Origin: Brassica napus
Taxonomy: Eukaryota; Streptophyta; Magnoliopsida; Brassicales; Brassicaceae
Length of the DNA stretch: 64,000 nucleotides
Reading direction: 5' to 3'
Assembly (NCBI RefSeq): GCF_020379485.1
Contig: NW_026015623.1
Span: 242,972 to 306,971, forward strand
Position 1 is the stretch's first letter. Each line of letters opens with the position of its first letter. The notes below the pieces were generated by a model, which saw nothing but the letters and a program-made list of their open reading frames with translations, did not search any database and was not told the DNA's origin. Shown piece by piece: positions 9,064 to 19,262 of the stretch. A program made the position numbers and the translations under genes.

Positions 9064-12000
9064 TGATCGCATCACCAGGAAGGAATGGAGAGTGTTCATG
9101 GAACAAGTACAAGCCTTAGCAGCAAGCAGGAAGCAGGCTATACAATCCGGAGCTTCTAAACCCATTGTGATTGATTCTGGAGCAAGTCATCATATGATCA
9201 GTGATAGGAGGCTTATAAGTGAGATCAAGGCTGCAACAGGGAGTGTTATGATAGCTAATGGTGCCATGATCCCAATAGAAGGAGTGGGAAAGCTAAAACT
9301 GTTTGAGAAGGACACGGCTGCCTTCTACATGCCTCAGTTCACTTCAAATCTATTATCTGTGAAGAAAGCTACCATTGATCTTGATTGTCAAGTAGTATTC
9401 AGACCTGATGAAGTTGAGTTTCAAGATTTGAAGACTGGGAGAGTTATTGGCAGAGGAGACAGCAAGAATCAGCTATACCACCTCGACTTGGCTAAGACCT
9501 CTAATCCCTTTGATTCTATTTGCTTGAGTAGTACTGCTGAGAAGATTGATAGTATTACTTGGCATGCTAGATTAGGACATCCTCATGCTCGTGCCATTGA
9601 ATTGATAATCCCTAATATGTCATTCAATCACTTGAATTGTGAAGCATGCATATTAGGAAAGCATTGTAGGACTGTTTTCCCAACATCTGAGACTACTTAT
9701 GAGCATTGCTTTGATCTAGTTCACTCGGATGTGTGGACCGCTCCATGCATGTCTAGAGACAGCCATAAATACTTTGTGACATTCATTGATGAGAAGTCTA
9801 AGTATACATGGCTCACATTGCTTCCATCTAAAGATAGGGTGCTAGAAGCTTTTATGAACTTCCAAGCATATGTATCTAATCAATACAATGCCACTGTGAA
9901 GGTACTGAGATCAGACAACGGAGGTGAATACATCAGCAATGCCTTTAAGAGTCATCTAGCCAAGCATGGGATTGTGCATCAGACCAGTTGTCCCTACACA
10001 CCACAGCAGAATGGTGTAGCTGAGAGGAAGAATAGGCACTTGATGGAGGTTGCTAGGTCGATGATGTTTCATGCAAATGTCCCAAAACGCTTTTGGGGAG
10101 ATGCTGTACAAACTGCTTGCTATCTCATCAACCGAGTCCCAACCAAGATACTGAAGAATCTGTCTCCATTTGAGGTGCTGAATAAGAGCAAGCCTTTTAT
10201 TGATCACCTACGAGTATTTGGGTGTGTGTGCTATGTCATGACTCCAGGAGAACAGAGAAACAAGCTGGAGGCAAAGAGTACTAAGGCTATGTTCATTGGA
10301 TACTCTATCACTCAGAAGGGATACAAGTGCTATGATCCTGAAGCAAGGAGAGTGATGGTATCTAGAGAAGTGAAGTTTATTGAATCAAAAGGATATTATG
10401 AAGAAAAGGAGTGGGAAAATCTGAAGGATTTGTCTCAAGCTCCATCTGATAGAGCAACAACACTGAGGGTGATGTTGGAGAAGCTAGGGATAGGGTTATC
10501 CCAGGATCAGGAATCTGGAAGAAGAGAGTCTTCCAATCCGACTAGTGAAGCTGAAAGAGCAACTCCTCTTGATCATGAGAGGGGGAATGGAACTGAATCT
10601 CATGAGCAAGTGCAAAATCAAGAAGATTCAGGCCAGCATAATCAAGAGGTGACACAGGAAGTAGAGACTGGTGCTCAGTCTAGTGGAGATGGGCAAAGAG
10701 AGTCTACTGGCTCAGATGAGAGTGGAGAGTGGGAAGGAGATCCTAATGGTTCAAATGAGAGTGGTGCTCAATCAAGTGAAGATGGGCAAGAGCCACAAGA
10801 AGAACAGGTTCAGGAGCTAAGGAGGAGCACAAGGGTGAAGAGAGATGCTTCCAACTGGGTAAACACGAGAGTGTACTACAATGCCCAGGCTGTGGAGCAT
10901 CCTTCTCAAGCTATGTGTTCCTTTGCAGAGTTTCCGGACGAGCATACAGCCTTCACAGTAAGCTTGGATGAGAGCTATATTCCAAGGACATATGAAGAAG
11001 CTATGGCTTTAAAGGAGTGGAGAGAGTCAGTTGCTGATGAGTCTGGAGCCATGATTAAGAATGAAACGTGGTATGAAAGTGAGCTGCCTAAAGGGAAGAA
11101 GGCAGTGACTAGTAAATGGGTGTTCACAATCAAGTTTCATCCTGATGGGAGAATAGAGAGGCGCAAGTCTAGGTTGGTGGCAAGAGGATTTACTCAGACA
11201 TATGGTGAGGACTATGTTGAGACCTTTGCTCCTGTGGCTAAACTTCATACTATCAGGATTGTATTATCTTTAGCTGTGAATCTTGAGTGGGATTTGTGGC
11301 AAATGGATGTGAAGAATGCATTCCTTCAAGGAGAGTTGGAAGATGAAGTATACATGCATCCACCACCAGGCCTTGAACATCTAGTAAAGAAGGGTAATGT
11401 GTTGAGGTTGAGGAAAGCTATCTATGGTCTCAAGCAGTCTCCAAGGGCGTGGTACAACAAGTTGAGTACTACACTGAATGGGAGAGGGTTCAGAAAGTCA
11501 GAATTGGATCACACTCTCTTTACCCTAACCACCTCATCTGGTATTGTGGTGTTGCTTGTGTATGTGGATGATATTATCATCACAGGCAGTGATAAGGAAG
11601 GCATCAAGGATACAAAGGAGTATCTCAAGGCAAGCTTTGAGATTAAAGACTTAGGGGAAATGAAGTATTTTCTTGGGATTGAGATATGCAGATCAAAGGA
11701 AGGATTGTTTATGTCCCAAAGGAAGTATGTGATTGATCTCTTGAAGGGAGCAGATGCCTATGGAGGAAAGACAGCCAAGATGCCAATGGAGGATGGTTAC
11801 AAGGTTCCACGTGAGGGGGAGATTGAGGATAGCAAGCCGTTCCATGATCCTAAGCTATATAGGAAGCTGGTGGGGAAGTTGATTTATCTCACCATTACTA
11901 GACCTGATGTGTGTTTTGCGGTGAATCAAGTCAGTCAACACATGCAAGTTCCTAAGGAGCACCATTGGCAGATGGTGGAAAGGATCTTGATGTATCTGAA

Positions 12001-12529
12001 TGGAACTACTGGTCTTGGAGTATGGATGGGATGTAACAAGAGTACTGAGGTTGTAGGCTATTGTGATGCAGATTGGGCTGGAGACCGAGCAGACAGAAGA
12101 TCAACCACAGGCTATTGTACATTCATTGGTGGTAACTTGGTCACTTGGAAGAGTAAGAAGCAGAAGGTAGTGTCTTGCTCCAGTGCTGAGGCCGAGTATA
12201 GAGCAATGCTGAAGCTTACAAATGAGCTAGTGTGGATAAAAGGGATTTTGAAGCATCTGGAGATTATTCAAGCAACGCCAATGACAATGCATTGTGATAA
12301 TCAAGCAGCTATCCACATTGCATCTAATTCTGTGTTCCATGAGAGAACAAAGCACATTGAGGTTGATTGTCACAAGGTGAGGCAGATGATGATTCTTGGG
12401 GTGATTCTACCTTGTTATACTCGGAGTGAGGATCAGTTAGCAGATGTGTTCACAAAGGCAGCAAGGCAAAAGACAATGGAGTCCATACACATCAGGTTAG
12501 GACTCATTGATCTCTCGCCTAAGGACTAG
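9002..12529 (+). CDS. CopD Pol: protease-integrase-RT-RNase H
   Basis: The frame is open from 8954 and the first ATG is at 9002, giving about 1175 codons; a start in this frame may instead depend on frameshifting from gag. Parts in order: protease DSGASHHM (Asp codon at 9173), GAG-pre-integrase motif WHARLGHPHA, integrase with DVWTAP, SDNGGEY and AERKN, RT with MDVKNAFLQG and YVDD (11561-11572), and RNase H with YCDADWAG, SSAEAEYRA and CDNQAAIH. No stop or frameshift lies inside. Catalytic residues are present, so the enzymes look functional. Plant copia elements usually have gag and pol in one frame, so the split is unusual. Confidence 0.9.
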   Translation: MGESVEDSGVLKEQEKGSGADDRITRKEWRVFMEQVQALAASRKQAIQSGASKPIVIDSGASHHMISDRRLISEIKAATGSVMIANGAMIPIEGVGKLKLFEKDTAAFYMPQFTSNLLSVKKATIDLDCQVVFRPDEVEFQDLKTGRVIGRGDSKNQLYHLDLAKTSNPFDSICLSSTAEKIDSITWHARLGHPHARAIELIIPNMSFNHLNCEACILGKHCRTVFPTSETTYEHCFDLVHSDVWTAPCMSRDSHKYFVTFIDEKSKYTWLTLLPSKDRVLEAFMNFQAYVSNQYNATVKVLRSDNGGEYISNAFKSHLAKHGIVHQTSCPYTPQQNGVAERKNRHLMEVARSMMFHANVPKRFWGDAVQTACYLINRVPTKILKNLSPFEVLNKSKPFIDHLRVFGCVCYVMTPGEQRNKLEAKSTKAMFIGYSITQKGYKCYDPEARRVMVSREVKFIESKGYYEEKEWENLKDLSQAPSDRATTLRVMLEKLGIGLSQDQESGRRESSNPTSEAERATPLDHERGNGTESHEQVQNQEDSGQHNQEVTQEVETGAQSSGDGQRESTGSDESGEWEGDPNGSNESGAQSSEDGQEPQEEQVQELRRSTRVKRDASNWVNTRVYYNAQAVEHPSQAMCSFAEFPDEHTAFTVSLDESYIPRTYEEAMALKEWRESVADESGAMIKNETWYESELPKGKKAVTSKWVFTIKFHPDGRIERRKSRLVARGFTQTYGEDYVETFAPVAKLHTIRIVLSLAVNLEWDLWQMDVKNAFLQGELEDEVYMHPPPGLEHLVKKGNVLRLRKAIYGLKQSPRAWYNKLSTTLNGRGFRKSELDHTLFTLTTSSGIVVLLVYVDDIIITGSDKEGIKDTKEYLKASFEIKDLGEMKYFLGIEICRSKEGLFMSQRKYVIDLLKGADAYGGKTAKMPMEDGYKVPREGEIEDSKPFHDPKLYRKLVGKLIYLTITRPDVCFAVNQVSQHMQVPKEHHWQMVERILMYLNGTTGLGVWMGCNKSTEVVGYCDADWAGDRADRRSTTGYCTFIGGNLVTWKSKKQKVVSCSSAEAEYRAMLKLTNELVWIKGILKHLEIIQATPMTMHCDNQAAIHIASNSVFHERTKHIEVDCHKVRQMMILGVILPCYTRSEDQLADVFTKAARQKTMESIHIRLGLIDLSPKD

Positions 12530-12676
12530 TCTATACACTCTCCTGATCATGTGATCTCTACTCTTTCCTCATTAAGGTTTTGTCCCAATGGGTTTTCCTT
12601 AATGAGGTTTTAATGAGGGAGATCTCATGGTTCTTCCAAGCTTGACTTGTTTCACATGGTCAAGCTTGAGGGGGAG
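12530..12676 (+). other. CopD 3' untranslated region and polypurine tract
   Basis: It contains the conserved stem-loop (12567-12607) and ends in the polypurine tract AAGCTTGAGGGGGAG (12662-12676), which abuts the 3' LTR and would prime plus-strand DNA synthesis. Confidence 0.85.
12567..12607 (+). other. Conserved 3' stem-loop, CopD
   Basis: CCTCATTAAGG (12567-12577) and CCTTAATGAGG (12597-12607) form a perfect 11-bp stem. The 19-base loop contains GTCCCAATGGG. It starts 38 bases after the pol stop. The element recurs in every complete retroelement here, with compensating arm changes. Confidence 0.75.
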
Positions 12677-13199
12677 TGTTGAGATAAGAGAATAAAGTGT
12701 TGAGATGAGGAGATGAAGAGTTGATACATGGATAGATGAAGGGATTTGGAGCAGGTAGTAACTTTGGAGATTTACCACAGTAACTTTATTGTTACTGTGG
12801 TAACTAAGTTAAAAGACTTGAGAAGTTACCTTGCATCCATTTGGAGAGTGGAACACGACATGGGGAGTCTGGATAAGCAAGGAGGAGTTTGGATAAGGTC
12901 TGGTCAAGGGAAGAGAGCTTTAGACAGGCTGGCACCAGCTGGAAAGCTAAAGCAAGATGCCCAAGCATGTGAGGAACCTTATTGGCTGGTTTGAATGAGG
13001 CATCTTTGACTACACATGCTTCTTATCCTAACTAGACTGAACCATCACGAAAATATGTATCTCTTATCTATATATGTTGTAAACTCTCTCATTAATCAAG
13101 CTAATGGAGTTTTGAGTCTCTCTCTCTCTTGTTCTTAATCTCCAATCTCTTTAATTCTCAGATTAAACTTCATCACTTTTTAAATCACTAAATCTAATA
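12677..13199 (+). repeat. CopD 3' LTR
   Basis: It matches the 5' LTR over 523 bp with no difference seen. It is followed by the GATAA duplication and the return of CopC. Confidence 0.95.
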
Positions 13200-13204
13200 G
13201 ATAA

Positions 13205-16200
13205 TAGTCTTGCCAAACCGGATCATGCATATGCTAGTCTTGCTAGGACTAATCATTCTCTCAAGTCATCTAGTACACTTTGTCTTACGGCTAAGAACAT
13301 GACTAAACCATTAGTAGTTGATTCTGGTGCATCTCATCATATGATTAGTGATACTAGTTTGATTAAAGATATTGAACCTGCTAATGGACATGTGATGATT
13401 GCAAATGGAGATAAAATTCCTATTAGAGGAATAGGAAACTTAAAACTGTTTAATAAACATACTAGAGCATTCTACATGCCAGAATTTACATCAAACTTAC
13501 TATCAGTAAAGAAGTGTACTACTGATCTCCATTGCAATGTTATCTTTAGTCCTAATGATGTGAAGTTTCAGGATATTGAGAGCAGTCAGTTGATTGGAAA
13601 AGGAGTTACTAAAGGGGATCTTTACATGCTTGAAGAATTAGCTCCTGTTTCTGAATCAAGCTGTTCATTTACTACTACTTCAAGTTTGAATAAAAATGCT
13701 TTGTGGCATGCTAGACTAGGACATCCTCATAGTAGAGCCTTGAATTTGATGTTGCCAGGTGTTAATTTTGAGAATAAAGACTGTGAAGCTTGCATTTTAG
13801 GCAAACATTGTAAAACTGTGTTTCAAAGGTGATGTATGGACTGCATCTACTGTTTATGAGAAATGCTTTGATTTGATTCATTCTGATGTATGGACTGCAC
13901 CTTGCTTGTCTAGGGAGAATCATAAGTATTTTGTGACATTCATTGATGAAAAATCCAAATACACCTGGTTAACCTTAATCCCATCTAAAGATAGAGTTCT
14001 TGATGCATTTAAAAACTTTCAAGCTTATGTTACTAACCATTATCATGCTAAGATTAAAATTTTTAGATCAGATAATGGAGGAGAATACACTAGCCATGCA
14101 TTCAAGTATCATCTAGCTCATCATGGGATTCTTCATCAAACAAGCTGCCCTTACACACCTCAACAGAATGGTGTGGCTGAGAGGAAGAATCGACATCTCA
14201 TGGAGACTGCTCGGTCATTAATGTTTCAAGCAAATGTTCCCAAAAGGTTTTGGAGTGATGCTGTGGCCACTGCTTGCTACTTGATCAACCGGACACCTAC
14301 AAAGATCCTTGAAGATCAGGCACCATTTGAGGTCTTGAATAAACACAAGCCGTCCGTAGAACACTTGAGAGTGTTTGGGTGTTTGTGCTATGTGTTGATT
14401 CCGGGACAGATGAGGAGCAAGTTGGAAGCAAGGAGTACAAAGGCTGTATTCATAGGCTACTCTACAACACAGAAAGGATACAAATGCTATGATCCAGAAG
14501 GAAGAAGAGTTCTAGTATCACGGGATGTTAAGTTTGTAGAAGAAAGAGGATACTATGAAGAAAAGAACCAAGAAGACTTGAAAGATCTAACCTCAGATAA
14601 GGCTGGGGTGTTAAGGATTATCCTAGAGGGGCTAGGAATCAAGATGTCCCAGGATCAGAACTCTGGTCAAAGGGAACAACATGGAGACTCTCACCATGAT
14701 CGTGAGGGGGGAAATGAACCTGAAGTTCAAGAAAGTGGCCAAGAAGGAGCCGGCTTGAATGAGGAAGGGTTGGAGACAAGTTTAGGCCAAGATGGAGCTG
14801 GCTTAAATCAGGAACAAAGGGAGATAAGTTCAGGTTCTCACAATCAAGGTGAGCAGGAACAAAGAGAAGTAGAAGCATCAGTTGAAGATGTAGAAGAAGA
14901 AGAAGAAGAACCGGATGTTCAAGAGCAAGCCGTGAGAGTTCAACAACCAGAATTGAGGAGAAGCACAAGAGTGAGGAAGGATCCTTCCTCTTGGGTAAAC
15001 ACGAGAGTGTACTACAATGCCCAAGCAGTGGAGCATCCTTCTCAAGCTGTATGCTCCTTTGCTCAATATCCTAAAGCACATTGCGCATTTATGGTGAATC
15101 TGGATGAGGGTTATATTCCAAGAAGCTATGAAGAGGCAATACAAGACAAGGAGTGGAAGGAATCAGTTGGAGCTGAGGCAGGAGCTATGATCAAGAATGA
15201 TACATGGTATGAGAGTGAGTTACCTAAAGGGAAGAAGGCTGTGACTAGTAGATGCATCTTCACAATCAAGTATAAGGCTGATGGTCAGGTTGAGAGGAAG
15301 AAGTCAAGACTGGTTGCAAGAGGTTTTACTCAAACGTATGGAGAAGATTACATTGAGACCTTTGCACCAGTGGCTAAGCTACATACAATTTGAATTGTAT
15401 TAAGCTTGGCTGTGAATCTTGGATGGGGCTTATGGCAAATGGATGTGAAGAATGCATTTCTACAAGGAGAGCTTGAGGATGAAGTGTATATGCATCCACC
15501 TCCGGGCTTGGAACACTTAGTAAAGAAAGGAAATGTGTTGAGATTGAAGAAAGCTATCTATGGGCTGAAGCAATCACCAAGAGCTTGGTATAACAAGCTG
15601 AGCACTACTCTTAATGGCCGAGGCTTCAAGAAGTCTGAGCTAGATCACACTCTCTTCACTCTCACTACTCCCTCAGGTATGATTGCACTTCTTGTGTATG
15701 TTGATGATATCATTATCACAGGGAGTGATAAGGAAGGTATCATAGCAACCAAGGAGTTCCTTAAATCTATGTTTGAAATTAAAGACTTGGGAGAAATGAA
15801 ATACTTTCTTGGAATTGAGATATGTAGATCCAAGGAAGGGTTGTTCATGTCCCAAAGGAAGTATACACTTGATCTTTTGAAAGGTGCAGGTGCTTATGGA
15901 GGCAAGACAGCAAGGATGCCTATGGAGGATGGCTACAAAGTCCCACGAGAGGGGGAGATTGAAGACAGCAAACCTTATCAGGATCCTAAACTCTATAGAA
16001 AACTAGTTGGCAAATTGATTTATCTTACCATAACTAGGCCTGACATTTGTTTTGCTGTGAATCAGGTGAGTCAACACATGCAAGTGCCTAAGGAGCATCA
16101 TTGGCGTATGGTGGAGAGGATCTTGATGTATCTCAACGGCTCACCTGATCAAGGAGTATGGATGGGCTGCAATGGAAGCACAGAGGTTGTTGGATACTGT

Positions 16201-16668
16201 GATGCTGATTGGGCTGGTGATAGAGCTGACAGGAGATCAACAACCGGCTATTGCACATTCATTGGAGGCAACTTGGTGACTTGGAAGAGCAAGAAGCAGA
16301 AGGTGGTCTCTTGCTCAAGTGCAAAAGCTGAGTATAGAGCAATGCTGAAGCTTACCAACGAGCTGGTGTGGATCAAAGGCATCTTGAAGCATTTGGAGAT
16401 TGATCAAGCCATGCCTATGACGATGCATTGTGATAACCAAGCAGCTATCCACATTGCCTCCAACTCGGTGTTTCATGAGAGAACCAAGCACATTGAAGTT
16501 GATTGTCACAAGGTGAGGCAGATGATCATCCTAGGAGTCATCCTGCCATGCTACACTCGGAGTGAAGATCAGTTGGCTGATATGTTCACTAAGGCTGCAA
16601 GACAAAAGACTATGGAGTCCATTCACATTAGATTGGGACTCATAGATCTTGGAAAGAGAAGGAGCTGA
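13205..16668 (+). pseudogene. CopC pol, frameshifted and with a stop
   Basis: It continues the CopC frame after CopD. Protease (DSGASHHM) and the start of the integrase region are open to a TGA at 13830-13832. There a 15-base stretch (13831-13845) has been inserted that duplicates 13884-13898 and shifts the frame. The correct frame runs from about 13850 to 15393, covering the integrase core and early RT, and ends in TGA where the others have Arg (HTIR). The rest, from 15406, holds RT with YVDD, RNase H and the natural stop at 16668. The RNase H motif reads SSAKAEY where the others have SSAEAEY. Confidence 0.92.
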
Positions 16669-16808
16669 TCCCCTAAGTCATGAGGTCTTTACTCTTTTTC
16701 CCTCATCAAAGTTTTGTCCCAATGGGTTTTCTTTGGTGAGGTTTTTAATGAGGAAGATCTCATGGCTGTCCAAGCTTAGACTGTCACAAAGCTAAGCTTG
16801 AGGGGGAG
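16669..16808 (+). other. CopC 3' untranslated region and polypurine tract
   Basis: It contains the conserved stem-loop (16701-16741) and the polypurine tract AAGCTTGAGGGGGAG at 16794-16808. Confidence 0.85.
16701..16741 (+). other. Conserved 3' stem-loop, CopC
   Basis: CCTCATCAAAG (16701-16711) pairs with CTTTGGTGAGG (16731-16741) with one G-T wobble. The loop contains GTCCCAATGGG. Confidence 0.72.
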
Positions 16809-17388
16809 TGTTGAGATATGGAGATGATTAAGTAAGAGGATCAAGGGTGTACATAAGAAGAAAGCTCAAGAGAAGAGAAGTGGGAGTTGTGTACGGACAT
16901 GTACGGATAGGGAAGTGACCGTACAGCTCAAGTACCTTGGGAAGGAAGGCAATCCGTTTATCTATATTAGAAGTGGCCAAAGACTCGACCAGAGAGAGAG
17001 GCTTTAGGCCAGGACCGTTGGAGGATCAGATTGAACCGCGGCCTAGCTGTTGCTAGCTGTAAAGGCAAAAGGAGCATCTAGCAAAGATCCCTTTGGCATC
17101 AAGCGTGTAACAGCTCTCATCCGTTCATTCAAAAGAGGCGCGCCCCTTCCTGGTTGACTCCACATGCTTAGTCTTTAGGATATGCTTTCACTATTACAAA
17201 ACCCTTGTAGGCTGATCCATATAAATATGTAATCTCTCCATAATAATAAATTAGACAGTTCAGATTATTCTTAGCCTCCATGGCTTTTCTCTTAGTCTCT
17301 TGATCTTATCTTTTACTCTAAATCATCTCTAATACTTCTCTAATCTCTCCTAAACTATCAGATTACTCTTTATACTCTAAAACTTATA
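16809..17388 (+). repeat. CopC 3' LTR
   Basis: 580 bp, with one difference from the 5' LTR seen (near 17104). The AGGTT duplication follows, then CopB RT resumes. Confidence 0.95.
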
Positions 17389-17393
17389 AGGTT

Positions 17394-18516
17394 AAAGAAG
17401 GCTATCTATGGGCTGAAGCAATCACCAAGAGCATGGTACAACAAGCTGAGCACAACTCTGAATGGCCGAGGCTTTAGGAAGTCAGAATTGGACCATACTC
17501 TCTTTACCCTTACTACACCCTCAGGTATGGTTGCTCTCCTTGTGTATGTGGATGATATCATTATCACAGGAAGTGATAAAGAAGGTATCAAAGCAACCAA
17601 GGAGTTTCTAAAGTCTATGTTTGAAATAAAAGACTTGGGAGAAATGAAATACTCTCTTGGAATTGAGATTTGTAGATCCAAGGAAGGTTTGTTCATGTCC
17701 CAAAGGAAGTATACACTTGATCTTTTGAAAGATGCAGGTGCTTATGGAGGCAAGACAGCAAGGATGCCAATGGAGGATGGCTACAAAGTACCAAGAGAGG
17801 GGGAGATTGAAGACAGCAAGCCATTTCATGATCCTAAACTCTATAGAAAACTTGTTGGAAAATTGATTTATCTAACCATCACAAGACCTGATATATGCTT
17901 TGCTGTGAATCAGGTGAGTCAACACATGCAGCTTCCCAAGGAACATCATTGGCGTATGGTGGAGAGGCTGCTGATGTATCTAAATGGCTCGCCGGATCAA
18001 GGTGTATGGATGGGGTGCAATGGAAGCACAGAAGTGGTGGGCTATTGTGATGCTGATTGGGCAGGTGATAGAGCTGACAGAAGATCAACAACCGGCTATT
18101 GCACATTCATTGGAGGCAACTTGGTGACTTGGAAGAGTAAGAAACAGAAGGTGGTGTCATGCTCTAGTGCAGAAGCTGAATATAGAGCCATGCTGAAGCT
18201 TACAAACGAGCTAGTTTGGATCAAGGGCATCTTGAAGCATTTGGAGATAGCACAAGACACTCCAATGACAATGCATTGTGACAACCATGCCGCCATTCAC
18301 ATATCCTCCAACTCGGTGTTCCATGAGAGAACAAAGCACATTGAGGTTGATTGCCACAAGGTGAGGCAGATGATTGTCCTAGGAGTCATCTTGCCATGTT
18401 ATACTAGGAGTGAAGATCAGTTGGCTGATGTATTCACCAAGGCTGCAAGGCAAAAGACAATGGAGTCCATTCATATCAGATTGGGCCTCATTGATCTTGG
18501 GAAGAGAAGCAGCTGA
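17394..18516 (+). pseudogene. CopB pol, second part: RT end and RNase H
   Basis: It continues the CopB frame after the CopC insertion, beginning at the KKAIYGLKQSPRAW region. It includes RT YVDD, the RNase H motifs YCDADWAG, SSAEAEYRA and CDNHAAIH, and the natural stop at 18514-18516. The frame is open throughout. A start codon at 17488 is internal and not a true start. Confidence 0.94.
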
Positions 18517-18656
18517 TCCCCTTAGTCATGAGATCTTTACTCTTTTTCCCTCATTAAGTTTTTGTCCCAATGGGTTTTCCTTAGTGAGGTTTTTAATGAG
18601 GAAGATCTCATGGCTGTCCAAGCTTAGTCTTTCACAAAGCTAAGCTTGAGGGGGAG
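18517..18656 (+). other. CopB 3' untranslated region and polypurine tract
   Basis: It holds the conserved stem-loop and the polypurine tract AAGCTTGAGGGGGAG (18642-18656). Confidence 0.85.
18549..18589 (+). other. Conserved 3' stem-loop, CopB
   Basis: CCTCATTAAG (18549-18558) pairs with CTTAGTGAGG (18580-18589) with one G-T wobble. The loop contains GTCCCAATGGG. It starts 33 bases after the pol stop. Confidence 0.72.
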
Positions 18657-19257
18657 TGTTGAGATGAAGAGTGTCAAGTGAAGAATGGAGATGAGGGTTG
18701 AGTAGAATGAAGAAGAGGAAGGATAGGAAGGTTTGGGAGCTTTGGGATCAGCCTGTCCGTACAAGGCCGTACATGGCCGTACATGACAGGACAGGCCGTA
18801 CAAGATAGGATCGACCAAAGCTCAACCAAACCTCACCATAAGTTATCCGAGTTACTTAAGTAAAGAGGAGAAGTTACCTTGGCATTTGTGGATGGATCAG
18901 ACCGTTGGAAAGGATAAGGGAGAGTCTTGGACAGGCTGGCACAGCTGGACACGGAAAAGCAAAAGGTATGAGCCAGCTAATGAAGGCTCACACGCGCGGC
19001 TCACCTCATTGGACGAGTTTGAAATGGCCATTGACTCCACATGCTTACCTTATCCTCTTAGCTACGAAAACCCTAGTCTCTTCTCTTATAAAGTTGTAAA
19101 CACTCTCATTAATACAATTAAGCAAGTTATGAGTCTCTCTTAGTCTTTCTAAAACTCTCTCTAGACTCCAAATCTTATTTCAGACTTTAATCTTTTCTAA
19201 ACTCATTCTAATCTTCTCTAAACACTCAGATTACTCTTAACATCACTAAAACTATCA
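18657..19257 (+). repeat. CopB 3' LTR
   Basis: 601 bp, matching the 5' LTR with no difference seen. Followed by ACCTG (19258-19262) and return to CopA. A CCGTACA cluster is at 18757-18802. Confidence 0.95.
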
Positions 19258-19262
19258 ACCTG

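Larger units (their letters stand above)
7442..13199 (+). mobile_element. CopD: innermost Ty1/copia element, divergent Gag
   Basis: It is bounded by 523-bp LTRs (7442-7964 and 12677-13199) that look identical, and by GATAA duplications (7437-7441 and 13200-13204). It is the deepest layer of the nest and itself uninterrupted. Gag and Pol lie in different overlapping frames. Pol is highly similar to the other copia elements here, but Gag is strongly diverged and the LTR lacks the CCGTACA cluster. LTR ends are TG...TA. Identical LTRs mean that it moved recently, by its own or borrowed proteins. Confidence 0.96.
5597..17388 (+). mobile_element. CopC: Ty1/copia element inserted in CopB RT
   Basis: It has 580-bp LTRs at 5597-6176 and 16809-17388 that differ at about one site (near 5892), and AGGTT duplications at 5592-5596 and 17389-17393. 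LTR ends are TG...TA. It is interrupted by CopD at 7442. Its Gag-Pol is close to CopB but carries two stop codons and one frameshift, so it is defective on its own. Confidence 0.96.
1299..19257 (+). mobile_element. CopB: Ty1/copia element inserted in CopA gag
   Basis: It is bounded by 601-bp LTRs (1299-1899 and 18657-19257) that look identical by eye, and by ACCTG duplications at 1294-1298 and 19258-19262. LTR ends are TG...CA. The coding region is a single Gag-Pol frame interrupted only by CopC at 5597. Gag and pol are clearly related to CopA and CopC but form a different family. The identical LTRs suggest very recent insertion. Confidence 0.96.

Noticed and set aside
16315..16350. Loss of a catalytic RNase H Glu in CopC (SSAKAEY)
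   Set aside because: The changed Glu is the first of the pair; the one that aligns with the catalytic position (AEY) is still there.
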